Origin: an uncultured Clostridia bacterium | Lineage (GTDB): Bacteria > Bacillota > Clostridia > Oscillospirales > Oscillospiraceae | DNA length: 12,480 nucleotides | Direction: 5' to 3' | NCBI GenBank assembly: GCA_938049125.1 | Contig: CALICR010000066.1 | Coordinates: 1 to 12,480, forward strand | In this document: positions 1 through 6,952 of the stretch, piece after piece | Position numbering within the stretch: the stretch's first letter is position 1 | Layout of the letters: every line of letters begins with the position of its first letter | Program-made: the position numbers and the translations under genes | Notes under the pieces: generated by a model | The model's database searches: none | The model's input: only the letters and a program-made list of their open reading frames with translations | Told to the model about the DNA's origin: nothing

Positions 1-897
1 TTCTTCACCTCCCCCAAGCTCTGGAATATCTTCAAGAACCCGGCCTTCACGTTCCTGCAAAGCGTGCTCAAGGACCTGGGCCTCGGGTCTCAGTGGCTCA
101 TCTTCCTGACGTCCATCCTGACCCAGTGCTGCTTCCTGCGCTTTCTCAAGCGCTACTCGGAGCACTTCGCCTTCAGCGTCTTCCTCTATTTTACCTTAGG
201 CACCTTCTGTTTCACCATGGCCGCCATGAAGCAGGTCACGGCCATGTCCATCCTGACCCTGGCCCTCCCCTATCTGGAGGACCGGAAGTATGGGCGCTAC
301 GCCTTTCTGGTGTTCCTGGCCATGCTGTTCCACACCTACGCCATCATTTACCTGATGCTGCCCCTGTTCCGGCGGCGGCCCTGGTCGGCCTTCACCTACT
401 TCTTTATAACCGGCATTCTGGTCGTGTTCCTCAACTTTGAGGCGGCCATCACCGGCTTTATGGAGCAGGCCAACGACCTCGGCAAGACGCTGGCGGACTA
501 CGAGATCTTCGACAACCACGGCGTCAACACGCTCCGCCTGATGGTCTATGCCGTGCCGCCGCTGCTGAGCTTCCTCTTCCAGAAGCGCCTCTTCCGCGAT
601 TCGCCGGAGCGCATCAACCTGCTGGTCCATATGAGCATCATCAGCTTCGGCTTCATGGCCCTCGGCACCAACACCGGCGCGAATATGTTCGGCCGCATGT
701 CCAGCTATTTTGAGATCGGCACCCTCTGCGTCCTGCCCTGGATGCTGAAGCGCACCTTCAACCGCCGATCCTACCACCTGATGCTTGCCGTCTCCGCGGC
801 CTGCTTCCTCGTCTTCTTTGTCTACGCCAACGGCATCAACATCAATTTCGCCCAGGAGTACCACACGATCTCCCTGCGCCATTTCCTGCTGGGCTGA
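1..897 (+). CDS. EpsG/Wzy-like polysaccharide polymerase, C-terminal part (5' end outside window)
   Basis: The reading frame is open from base 1 to the TGA at 895-897, so 298 residues of a longer protein are visible; the GTG at 64 is internal and not a likely start. The product is very hydrophobic, with many membrane helices separated by short charged loops. The stretch FTMAAMKQVTAMSILTLALPYLEDRKYGRY followed by a hydrophobic run and FHTYAIIYLMLP (read in two parts) resembles the conserved middle of the EpsG family, where R/KQ-x-[IVM]-A-x-[SA] precedes a helix and an A-x-x-FH motif. Family knowledge: EpsG proteins are integral membrane proteins thought to polymerise exopolysaccharide repeat units. 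Usual length is about 350-370 residues, so roughly 50-80 N-terminal residues are missing. The gene probably ends a polysaccharide cluster lying to the left. Family call is fairly secure; the sugar product cannot be told. Confidence 0.8.
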   Translation, partial: FFTSPKLWNIFKNPAFTFLQSVLKDLGLGSQWLIFLTSILTQCCFLRFLKRYSEHFAFSVFLYFTLGTFCFTMAAMKQVTAMSILTLALPYLEDRKYGRYAFLVFLAMLFHTYAIIYLMLPLFRRRPWSAFTYFFITGILVVFLNFEAAITGFMEQANDLGKTLADYEIFDNHGVNTLRLMVYAVPPLLSFLFQKRLFRDSPERINLLVHMSIISFGFMALGTNTGANMFGRMSSYFEIGTLCVLPWMLKRTFNRRSYHLMLAVSAACFLVFFVYANGININFAQEYHTISLRHFLLG

Positions 898-911
898 GAA
901 AGGAGGCTGGC

Positions 912-1625
912 ATGAAGCTATCCTGCGCCTGGGAGCACAGCGGAAACGACTCCCTGCTCTATTTTACGGACTATCCCGGGGCCTACACCCGCGGCGCGTT
1001 CCTGGACGAGGCGCTTTCGAAGGTCGGCGCAGAGCTGCGCGCCTACCTCCGCTGGAACGGCGAACCCTGGCCCGGCGAGCCGGAGCCGGTGATCGTGCAG
1101 GAGAAAAAGAGCACGCTCCGCATCGCCGACGCGGACTCGGACCTCCTCCTGGACAGTGAACGCCCACCGCTGACGGAGGCAGAATACGCCCGACTGAGAG
1201 ACCTGGCCCTCCGCTCCGCCCGGGACTTCCATGCCCTCTTCCGCGCCGTGCCGGATCCGGAGAAAAGCGCCCTCCCGGCCCGGGAGACCTTCTACGGCAG
1301 CCGCCCACGCACCGCCGCGGAGATGTATGCCCACACGAAGAACGTCAACGGCTACTATTTCGGCGAGATCGGTGTGGAGATTGGGAACGAGGGCACGATC
1401 TACGATTGCCGCGCCGAGGGCTTCGCCCGGCTGGAGACCGTGCCGGGCTTCCTCGAAAATCCCGTTGTCTCTGGCAGCTATGACGAGCTCTGGTCCCTCC
1501 GGAAGGTGCTCCGCCGCTTTCTCTGGCACGACCGCATCCACGCCAAGGCCATGTACCGCATGGCCCTGCGGACCTTCGGCCCCGGCAGCGTACCGGACGT
1601 CTTCCGCTTCGGACCCACCGCATAA
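912..1625 (+). CDS. Uncharacterised protein, possible HicB-like N-terminus and DinB-like C-terminus
   Basis: 237 residues, soluble, starting at ATG 912 with a strong GAAAGGAGG site at 898-906 directly after the stop of the polymerase gene (14-nt gap), so the two are probably co-transcribed. Residues about 15-50 (LYFTDYPGAYTRGAFLDEAL, then AELRAYLRW) read like the HicB fold, in which a P-G motif is followed by a helix with EAL. Residues about 90-237 are helical; H107, H141 and the pair H206/H210 in WHDRIHAKAMYR recall the H-x3-H metal site of DinB-type four-helix bundles. I recognise this as a conserved Firmicute protein type, but no function is established that I know of. Being next to a polysaccharide gene may be chance. 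Existence of the gene is secure; the domain assignments are inference by eye. Confidence 0.72.
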   Translation: MKLSCAWEHSGNDSLLYFTDYPGAYTRGAFLDEALSKVGAELRAYLRWNGEPWPGEPEPVIVQEKKSTLRIADADSDLLLDSERPPLTEAEYARLRDLALRSARDFHALFRAVPDPEKSALPARETFYGSRPRTAAEMYAHTKNVNGYYFGEIGVEIGNEGTIYDCRAEGFARLETVPGFLENPVVSGSYDELWSLRKVLRRFLWHDRIHAKAMYRMALRTFGPGSVPDVFRFGPTA

Positions 1626-1666
1626 AAAACGCACGCACCGCTTTGAACACGGTGCGTGCATTTTTT
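1624..1666. terminator. Bidirectional intrinsic terminator between the convergent genes
   Basis: A perfect 10-bp stem (GCACGCACCG at 1631-1640 with CGGTGCGTGC at 1650-1659) with a 9-nt loop is flanked by A6 on the left (1624-1629) and T6 on the right (1661-1666). It therefore reads as hairpin plus U-tract on both strands. It serves the DinB-like gene on + (its stop lies inside the A-run) and livF on - (stop at 1673). Confidence 0.93.
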
Positions 1667-1672
1667 GGAAGC

Positions 1673-2374
1673 TCAGCCGCCGAGGTAGGCCTTCTTGACG
1701 GAGTCGCTCTCCATCAGCTCGTGGCCGGTGCCGGACATGGTGATGCGGCCCGACTCGAGCACGTAAGCGCGCTCCGCGATCTGGAGCGCCATTTCGGCGT
1801 TCTGCTCCACCAGAAGGATGGTGGTCCCGGCCTTGTGCAGCTCCTTGATGATGTCGAAGATCTGCTCCACCAGAATGGGCGCAAGGCCCATGGACGGCTC
1901 ATCCAGCATCAGCAGCTTCGGGTGGCTCATGAGCGCGCGGCTCATGGCCAGCATCTGCTGCTCGCCGCCGGACAGCGTGCCCGCGATCTGGTTGCGGCGC
2001 TCCTTCAGCCGTGGGAACCGGGTGAAGACGTCATCGAGGTCCGCCTCGCTGACGCGCTTGTTGATGTACGCGCCCATTTCGAGGTTCTCCTGGACCGTCA
2101 TCTGGAGGAAGATGCGGCGGCCCTCCGGCACATGGGCCAGGCCCTTGGCCAGCAGCTTGTAGGACTCAATGTGGGAGATATTCTCGCCCATGAACTCGAT
2201 GGAGCCGGTGCGGGAGTGGAGAATGCCGGAGATGGTCTTCAGCGTCGTGGATTTGCCCGCGCCGTTCGCGCCGATCAGGGCCACGATCTCGCCCTCGTGG
2301 ACCTCGAAGGAGATGTCCTTCAGCGCGTGAATCTTACCGTAATAGACGTTGAGATGGTCCGCTTTCAGCATCAT
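1673..2374 (-). CDS. livF: Branched-chain amino acid ABC transporter, ATP-binding protein LivF
   Basis: 233 residues, the normal LivF length. One of the two cytoplasmic ATPases that drive uptake through LivH/LivM. Visible ATPase parts: Walker A GANGAGKST (35-43), the LivF-typical PEGRRIF segment (83-89), signature LSGGEQQ (134-140), Walker B LLMLDEP (154-160) with the catalytic Glu159, and the LVEQN end (188-192) in which Gln191 stands where other ABC ATPases have the H-loop His, as is usual in LivF. The stop of livG overlaps the first ATG (ATGA at 2374-2371). Two ATGs lie in tandem after an AAGGAG site: the first is only 2 nt from it, the second (2371-2369) is 5 nt away and may be the one used, which would remove one residue. 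Last gene of the liv operon, followed by the bidirectional terminator. Confidence 0.95.
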   Translation of the reverse strand: MMLKADHLNVYYGKIHALKDISFEVHEGEIVALIGANGAGKSTTLKTISGILHSRTGSIEFMGENISHIESYKLLAKGLAHVPEGRRIFLQMTVQENLEMGAYINKRVSEADLDDVFTRFPRLKERRNQIAGTLSGGEQQMLAMSRALMSHPKLLMLDEPSMGLAPILVEQIFDIIKELHKAGTTILLVEQNAEMALQIAERAYVLESGRITMSGTGHELMESDSVKKAYLGG

Positions 2375-3246
2375 TTCTCCTTCGCCCCCTTCTTGCCGAG
2401 ATAGGCCTCGATGACCGTCGGATTGGATTTGATCTCTTCCGGCGTGCCCTTGGCGATAATCTTGCCGTAGTTCAGCACGCAGATGCCCTCGCAGATGCCC
2501 ATGACCAGGCTCATGTCGTGCTCAATGAGCATGACGGCGATGTGGAAGGTGTCGCGGATGCGGCGGATGTTCTCCATCAGCTCGTGGGTCTCCGAGGGAT
2601 TCATGCCCGCCGCCGGCTCGTCCAGCAGCAGGATGCGCGGGCTGGTGGCCAGGGCGCGGACAATCTCCAGGCGGCGCTGGGCACCGTAGGGCAGGCTGCC
2701 CGCAGGCGCGTCGGCCAGGTCAGCCAGGGAGAAGAAGTCCAGCAGCTCCATGGCCTGGGCACGGCTGTTTCGCTCCGCCTTGCGATAGCCGAAGCCATGC
2801 GTCATGGAGGCCAGCAGATTCTCCTTCGTCATGTTGTGCATGCCCACGCGCACGTTGTCCATCACGGACATATTGGAGAAGAGGCGGATGTTCTGGAACG
2901 TCCGGGCGATGCCCAGCTTGTTCACCTGGGCCGTGGTCTTGCCCGCAGAGGAGAAGCCGTTGATCATGATGCTGCCGCGGGTCGGATGGTACACGTTGGT
3001 CAGCAGGTTGAACACCGTGGTCTTGCCCGCGCCGTTGGGGCCGATGAGTCCGGCGATCTCCGTCCGGCCGACGGTCAGGGAGAAATCGTCCACGGCGGTA
3101 AGACCGCCGAAATCGATGCCGAGGTGATGGGTCTCCAGCACCGGAATGGCCTCGATGTCGCGCTCCGGGATGTATGCGCCGCTCGGATAGGGCACCAGAG
3201 GGGAATCCGGCAGCTTCGGTGCTCTCGGGGGATTACTTCTGCTCAT
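2371..3246 (-). CDS. livG: Branched-chain amino acid ABC transporter, ATP-binding protein LivG
   Basis: 291 residues. Second ATPase of the importer. Walker A GPNGAGKTT (69-77), Q-loop Gln118 in ARTFQNIRLF, signature LPYGAQRRLE (185-194; the degenerate LPYG form is normal in LivG), Walker B ILLLDEP (205-211) with Glu210, and H-loop His243. The C-terminal GKIIAKGTPEEI and AYLG segments are LivG-typical. The protein begins with about 35 polar, proline-rich residues before the usual start of the fold (VLETHHLGIDFGGLTAV, 36-52), which is longer than most LivG proteins. The ATG at 3246 is well supported by GAAGGAGG at 3263-3256 with 9-nt spacing, so the extension is probably real. The start lies inside the 3' end of livM (14-nt overlap), and the stop overlaps livF, implying translational coupling. 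Confidence 0.95.
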   Translation of the reverse strand: MSRSNPPRAPKLPDSPLVPYPSGAYIPERDIEAIPVLETHHLGIDFGGLTAVDDFSLTVGRTEIAGLIGPNGAGKTTVFNLLTNVYHPTRGSIMINGFSSAGKTTAQVNKLGIARTFQNIRLFSNMSVMDNVRVGMHNMTKENLLASMTHGFGYRKAERNSRAQAMELLDFFSLADLADAPAGSLPYGAQRRLEIVRALATSPRILLLDEPAAGMNPSETHELMENIRRIRDTFHIAVMLIEHDMSLVMGICEGICVLNYGKIIAKGTPEEIKSNPTVIEAYLGKKGAKEK

Positions 3247-4255
3247 GTTCCGCCGCCTCCTTCTTTTTCGTCTTGCTTCCGGCCAGCCGCAGCAGACTGC
3301 CGATGGACCAGCGCCCCTTCATCTCCGCGAACTTCGGGGAGGCATTGAGGAGCATGATGACAATCAGCAGGATGGAGTAGGCCAGCATCCGGTAATCTGC
3401 GAACTCGCGCAGGGCCTCGGGCAGGGCCTGGAGCAGGATGGCCGCGATGATGGAGCCGCGGACGCTGCCCATGCCGCCGAGCACCACGATGACAAGGATC
3501 TCGATGGACATGTTGTAGTCAAAGCTCGCCGCCTTGACGTTGGCAAAGAAGTGGCCGTAGAGCGTGCCCGCCGCACCGGCGAAGAACGCCGCGATGATGA
3601 ACACGGCCAGCTTGAAGTAGGTTACGTTGATGCCAACGGACTCCGCCGCAATGCGGTTATCCCGGATAGCCATAATGGCGCGGCCATACTTGGAATTCTT
3701 GAGGTTCATCATGACGATCATCGTCAGGAACACCAGCACGACGGCAAAGGGCAGCAGCGTCTTCGTATTGGAGTAGATGGGGTTCGTGTTGAGTCCCAGG
3801 GCGCCGCCGGTGAACTTGAGATTCGTGATGACGTTCTTGATGATCTCGCCACAGGCGAGGGTCACGATGGCCAGATAGTCGCCCTTGAGGCGCAGCGCCG
3901 GAAGACCGACCGCAAAGCCAAAAATCGCCGCAATAAGGCCGCCGAAGATCATGGAGACAGGCAGCCGGACGCCCATGGGCAGCACATCCACCAGGGCGAT
4001 GGACAGCAGACAGCCGGAGAAGAGTCCCACAGACATAAAGCCCGCATGGCCTAGGGACAGCTCACCCAACAGACCGACGACCAGATTCAGGGAGACGGCC
4101 AGCACGATGTAGGCGGAGATGGGGATAACCATGTTGGCCAGCTGACGGCTGGCGCTGCCGGAGTAGACCAGCCCGGCCACAACGGCGTAGAGCACGGCGA
4201 CCATCAGAACGGTGATGAGATTTTTCCCGAAGGATGCGTGTTTCAGTTTCTTCAT
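3233..4255 (-). CDS. livM: Branched-chain amino acid ABC transporter, permease LivM
   Basis: 340 residues, integral membrane permease that pairs with LivH. Start chosen at ATG 4255 (MKKLKHASFG), 4 nt after the livH stop and preceded by GAGAAGGTG. The frame stays open further upstream to 4561, but that stretch is an out-of-frame reading of livH rich in Ser/Arg/Pro and is not part of the protein. About nine hydrophobic segments are visible. Family marks: SLNLVVGLLGELSLGHAGFM (55-74), GLPALRLKGDYLAIVTLACGEI (117-138), the cytoplasmic EAA-like loop GRAIMAIRDNRIAAESVGIN (191-210), and VVLGGMGSVRGSIIAA (257-272). The C-terminus is a basic/acidic tail (SKTKKKEAAEHEQK) overlapping the start of livG by 14 nt. 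Confidence 0.94.
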   Translation of the reverse strand: MKKLKHASFGKNLITVLMVAVLYAVVAGLVYSGSASRQLANMVIPISAYIVLAVSLNLVVGLLGELSLGHAGFMSVGLFSGCLLSIALVDVLPMGVRLPVSMIFGGLIAAIFGFAVGLPALRLKGDYLAIVTLACGEIIKNVITNLKFTGGALGLNTNPIYSNTKTLLPFAVVLVFLTMIVMMNLKNSKYGRAIMAIRDNRIAAESVGINVTYFKLAVFIIAAFFAGAAGTLYGHFFANVKAASFDYNMSIEILVIVVLGGMGSVRGSIIAAILLQALPEALREFADYRMLAYSILLIVIMLLNASPKFAEMKGRWSIGSLLRLAGSKTKKKEAAEHEQK

Positions 4256-4259
4256 TGTC

Positions 4260-5138
4260 TCACACCTTCTCATTCTGCTGCTTGCCCAGCAGCCCCGTCG
4301 GTTTGACCACCAGCACCGCGACCAGCACCGCAAAGACGATGGCGTCGGCCCAGAGGGTGGAGATGTAGGCTTTCGAAAGCTGCTCGATGAGGCCCAGGAC
4401 GATGCCGCCGAGCATGGCGCCGGGGATGGAGCCAATGCCGCCGAAGACGGCCGCCGTGAAGGCCTTGATGCCGGGCATGGCGCCCGTCGTCGGCTTGACG
4501 TAAATATAGGTTGCACCGTAGAAGATGCTGGCCACCGCAGCCAGCGCCGAGCCGATGGCAAAGGTGACGGTGATGGTATGGTTCGTGCTGATGCCCATGA
4601 GGCCCGCGGCCTCCTTGTCCTCGGAGACGGCGCGCATGGCCTTGCCCATTCTCGTCTTGTTGATGAAGAGGGTCAGGCCGATCATGATGACGGCGGTGAC
4701 CGCCAGCGTCATAAGGGTGATGCCGTCCACGATGACCTCGCCGAAGTGGAGGGACGGAATTTCGAACAGGGTCGGGAACGCCTTCTGCTCAGACCCAAAG
4801 ATCAGCAGGGCGACGTTCTGAAGCAGATAGCTGACACCGATGGCGGTGATGAGGACCGTCAGCGGAGCTGCATGACGCAGCGGCTTGTACGCGAGCCGTT
4901 CAATCAGCATACCCAGAAGCGCACAGACAGCAACACTGATAAGGATTGCGACTACCGGGGGCATCCCCAGGGAGAATACCGAGACAATGACCGCATAGGC
5001 GCCCACCATAATGATGTCGCCATGGGCAAAGTTCAGCATCTTTGCAATGCCGTAAACCATGGTGTAACCCAGCGCGATGAGCGCGTAGATACTGCCAAGG
5101 CTCAGGCCACTGATCAGGGTCTGAACAAAATGTGTCAT
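4260..5138 (-). CDS. livH: Branched-chain amino acid ABC transporter, permease LivH
   Basis: 292 residues, the usual LivH length. Integral membrane permease forming the channel with LivM. Typical N-terminus: GLSLGSIYALIALGYTMVYG (11-30) followed by MLNFAHGDIIMVGAY (34-48). The EAA-like coupling loop GKAMRAVSEDKEAAGLMGIS is at 165-184, and the late block AFTAAVFGGIGSIPGAMLGG (226-245) is also family-typical. Start at ATG 5138 with an AAGGA site about 10 nt upstream. A 71-nt gap with a hairpin separates it from livK; it ends 4 nt before livM. Family call is secure; the exact substrate of such importers (Leu/Ile/Val or related amides) cannot be read from the permease. Confidence 0.95.
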   Translation of the reverse strand: MTHFVQTLISGLSLGSIYALIALGYTMVYGIAKMLNFAHGDIIMVGAYAVIVSVFSLGMPPVVAILISVAVCALLGMLIERLAYKPLRHAAPLTVLITAIGVSYLLQNVALLIFGSEQKAFPTLFEIPSLHFGEVIVDGITLMTLAVTAVIMIGLTLFINKTRMGKAMRAVSEDKEAAGLMGISTNHTITVTFAIGSALAAVASIFYGATYIYVKPTTGAMPGIKAFTAAVFGGIGSIPGAMLGGIVLGLIEQLSKAYISTLWADAIVFAVLVAVLVVKPTGLLGKQQNEKV

Positions 5139-5165
5139 AACTTCATTCCTTCAACAGTCGGATCC

Positions 5166-5190
5166 CTCCGGGCGGGAGCGCCGCCCGGAG
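5166..5190 (-). promoter_or_regulatory. Intercistronic hairpin between livK and livH
   Basis: Perfect 10-bp GC-rich stem (5166-5175 with 5181-5190, arms CTCCGGGCGG and CCGCCCGGAG) with a 5-nt loop, 19 nt after the livK stop. No T-tract follows on the - strand, so it is not a standard terminator. Such a stem behind a binding-protein gene commonly stabilises the upstream message or partly limits read-through, giving more receptor than permease; that role is inferred here. Confidence 0.7.
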
Positions 5191-5209
5191 AGATTCCATA
5201 GGTGGTTTT

Positions 5210-6430
5210 TTACTTCGTGCTGTCGGAGAAGAGCTCCGCAGCACCGTCATGGATGATCATAGCCTTGGCAGGCTTCTGAGCTTCGCCCTCGGCGGTCCAG
5301 GTCATGGTGCCGGTCACACCCTCGACGGTGATCTCGGTCATGGCGGCGACGACCTTTGCGTTAAAGTCGGCGTCATCGGGGGTGGTGTTCGCTTTCTCGA
5401 CAGCAGCCTTGATGGCATAGACCGCGTCATATGCGTCGGCCGCGAACTGATTGGGGGTTCCACCGTAGTTCTTCTCGTAGGTGGTGACGAAGGCCTGGAT
5501 CGCCTCGTCCGGATCGTCCGCGGCGAAGGGAGTGAGCAGCATGACGTTCTCAGCATCCTTGACGTCGGCAATCTCGCCGAGAATGCCGTCCAGGCCATCG
5601 CAGCCAAAGAAGACGGTACCCTCAGGCAGCTTGCCGGAGGCCTGGGTCAGGAAGGTGGCCGCCTCGGCGTAGTAGATCGGGATGAAGACCAGCTCGACGC
5701 CGGAGTCCTTGATGGCGTTAATCTGGGTGCTGAAGTCGGTCTTGGTGTCCTTGGTGAAGGTCTGGACCTCCTTGATGGTGATGCCCTTGGCGGCGGCTTC
5801 GGCTTCGAAGGCGTTGTAAAGGCCGACGGAGTAGTCGATGTCGGACTGATAGAAGACGGCGACGTCGGTGGGCAGGTGGTTGTCCGCGATGTAGTCAGCG
5901 GACGCGGTGCCCTGGGCGGAATCCTGGAAGCAGACACGGAAGGCAGAGTCGTTACCCTGAATGGCGGTGTCGGCGGAGGCGGAGGGGCTCAGAAGCAGGA
6001 TGCCGTCGTCACGGGCCGCAGCCACGATGGAGGCGTTCTCGCCGGAGAGTGTACCGCCGAGGCTGACGTCCATGCCGTTGTCCATCAGCTTGCCGTAGGC
6101 GCTGACCGCGCTCTCGGGATCGCCGACGGAATCCTGCATGTCGAGCTTCACAGTCATCCCGTTGATGCCGCCCGCGGCGTTGATCTCGTCCACCGCGATC
6201 TGTGCGCCGTTCTTGACAGCATTGCCATAGACCGCGTAGTCGCCGGTCAGGGGGCCAACACCGCCAATCACGAGCTCGCCGGAGCCGGTGGAGGCGGTAT
6301 CCTTTGTGCTGGAATCGGACGTGTTGGCAGCGGGCTCGCTGCTATCCTGCTTGGAACCGCAGGCGCTCAGGCAGGCGGCCAGCATGGCAACGATCAGGAC
6401 AACTGCAAGCAATTTCATGTACTTTTTCAT
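5210..6430 (-). CDS. livK: Branched-chain amino acid ABC transporter, substrate-binding lipoprotein LivK
   Basis: 406 residues. N-terminal lipoprotein signal: MKKYMK, a hydrophobic core LLAVVLIVAMLAA, then a lipobox LSAC with Cys24 as the likely lipidated residue (Cys20 in LAAC is a less likely alternative). A Ser/Thr/Asp-rich linker (about 26-50) tethers the domain to the membrane surface, as in Gram-positive bacteria. From residue about 53 a type-1 periplasmic-binding fold of the Leu/Ile/Val-binding family follows: LVIGGVGPLTGDYAVYGNA, GAQIAVDEINAAGGINGM, and later FFGCDGLDG and FAADAYDAVYAIKAA. Start at ATG 6430, weak GAGGG site upstream. It heads the liv operon, with its own likely promoter, and probably delivers a hydrophobic amino acid or related ligand to LivHMGF. 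The ligand itself is not certain from sequence alone. Confidence 0.93.
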   Translation of the reverse strand: MKKYMKLLAVVLIVAMLAACLSACGSKQDSSEPAANTSDSSTKDTASTGSGELVIGGVGPLTGDYAVYGNAVKNGAQIAVDEINAAGGINGMTVKLDMQDSVGDPESAVSAYGKLMDNGMDVSLGGTLSGENASIVAAARDDGILLLSPSASADTAIQGNDSAFRVCFQDSAQGTASADYIADNHLPTDVAVFYQSDIDYSVGLYNAFEAEAAAKGITIKEVQTFTKDTKTDFSTQINAIKDSGVELVFIPIYYAEAATFLTQASGKLPEGTVFFGCDGLDGILGEIADVKDAENVMLLTPFAADDPDEAIQAFVTTYEKNYGGTPNQFAADAYDAVYAIKAAVEKANTTPDDADFNAKVVAAMTEITVEGVTGTMTWTAEGEAQKPAKAMIIHDGAAELFSDSTK

Positions 6431-6454
6431 TGTTGTTTCCCTCTTTATGACTGG

Positions 6455-6484
6455 ATTTTATTTCAAGCCGCGCCGCGGCTTCAA
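6455..6484 (-). promoter_or_regulatory. Likely promoter of the livKHMGF operon
   Basis: On the - strand, -35 TTGAAG (6484-6479) and -10 TAAAAT (6460-6455) with an 18-nt spacer, placing the transcript start near 6448 and giving a short leader of about 18 nt before the livK ATG. The -35 matches only partly. It lies downstream of the terminator of the 99-residue protein gene, so the operon needs its own promoter here. Confidence 0.45.
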
Positions 6485-6485
6485 A
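6461..6485. promoter_or_regulatory. Candidate operator dyad in the livK promoter
   Basis: A 25-bp dyad centred at 6473: on the - strand TTTGAAGCCGCG, one central G, then CGCGGCTTGAAA. Eleven of twelve positions pair. It fills the spacer between the proposed -35 and -10, where a repressor would block polymerase. It is not followed by T's on either strand, so it does not look like a terminator. Binding protein unknown. Confidence 0.4.
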
Positions 6486-6495
6486 TACGATGGTG

Positions 6496-6532
6496 AAAAA
6501 AGAAGCGGCCCTGTCAAACAGCAGGGCCGCTT
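6496..6532 (-). terminator. Intrinsic terminator of the 99-residue membrane protein gene
   Basis: 11-bp perfect stem (6503-6513, AAGCGGCCCTG, with 6522-6532) and an 8-nt loop, followed on the - strand by a T-rich run (6501-6496 is T6). It starts 22 nt after the stop at 6555 and separates this gene from livK. Confidence 0.88.
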
Positions 6533-6554
6533 TCCAAAGCTTTTTTCGTCCGCC

Positions 6555-6854
6555 TCAGAATCTTCTCTGGGGGACGGGAAAACGCGCGTTCCTTCTGTTT
6601 GGCATATTGGTACGGCCCAGCAGGACCAGAATCAGAATCGCCTGCATCAGCAGGCCGCTTACCAGCAGAACCAGGGATACCTGCAGGCCCAGAATGGCCA
6701 GCAGGCTAATAATGGAGATAACAAAAATGGACACCGCCAGAATGGCAGTGTCCAGAATAATGCCCCTAGACGCTTCGCGGGCGCAGCAAGAAGCCGGTGC
6801 AGACATGGCAGCATCAGCAGTACGATTCTGGTTGTTGTACATGGTGTTCTGCAT
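6555..6854 (-). CDS. Small two-helix membrane protein, unknown function
   Basis: 99 residues, not recognised. Layout: a polar Asn/Thr/Ala-rich head (1-30) holding a CC pair (Cys23-Cys24), two hydrophobic helices (about 32-56 and 59-79) joined by a very short turn, and a basic tail (RTNMPNRRNARFPVPQRRF, 81-99). The positive-inside rule suggests the basic tail is cytoplasmic; with two helices the head would then be cytoplasmic too. The gene is supported by an AAAGGAG site 9 nt before ATG 6854, a consensus promoter upstream and a strong terminator downstream, so it is an independent unit and not just an open frame. Could be a membrane stress peptide, a scaffold or a lineage-specific protein; nothing in the sequence decides. 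Confidence 0.75.
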   Translation of the reverse strand: MQNTMYNNQNRTADAAMSAPASCCAREASRGIILDTAILAVSIFVISIISLLAILGLQVSLVLLVSGLLMQAILILVLLGRTNMPNRRNARFPVPQRRF

Positions 6855-6885
6855 GAAGATCGGCTCCTTTCGTTTGTTTATTCAC

Positions 6886-6914
6886 ATTTTAGCCAGATGA
6901 AGCAGAAATGTCAA
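6886..6914 (-). promoter_or_regulatory. Consensus sigma-A-like promoter of the 99-residue membrane protein gene
   Basis: On the - strand, perfect -35 TTGACA (6914-6909), a 17-nt spacer, and -10 TAAAAT (6891-6886). Transcript start is expected near 6879, giving a leader of about 25 nt that carries the AAAGGAG site. One of the best promoters in the window. Confidence 0.82.
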
Positions 6915-6936
6915 TCATAAGTTTTTCTCAACATCT

Positions 6937-6952
6937 ACAAGAGTACTCGTGT
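6937..6952. promoter_or_regulatory. Candidate operator dyad 1 upstream of the 99-residue protein gene
   Basis: ACAAGAGTACTCGTGT, a 16-bp dyad with seven of eight positions paired around a perfect GAGTACTC core (6941-6948). It lies about 22 bp upstream of the -35 box and touches dyad 2. Position suggests an activator or repressor site; no protein can be named. Confidence 0.4.

Noticed and set aside
1801..1875. 15-nt direct repeat TCTGCTCCACCAGAA, 60 nt apart in livF
   Set aside because: Both copies encode the residues LVEQ within livF (LLVEQN and ILVEQI), so the repeat follows from protein sequence.
4256..4561. N-terminal 102-codon extension of livM
   Set aside because: It lies wholly inside livH in another frame and is Ser/Arg/Pro/Trp-rich; LivM's normal start is at 4255 after the livH stop.
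5249..6496. Long + strand open frame of 415 codons over livK
   Set aside because: livK is clear on the - strand, with lipobox and binding-protein fold. The + frame is a Gly/Val/Asp-rich shadow.
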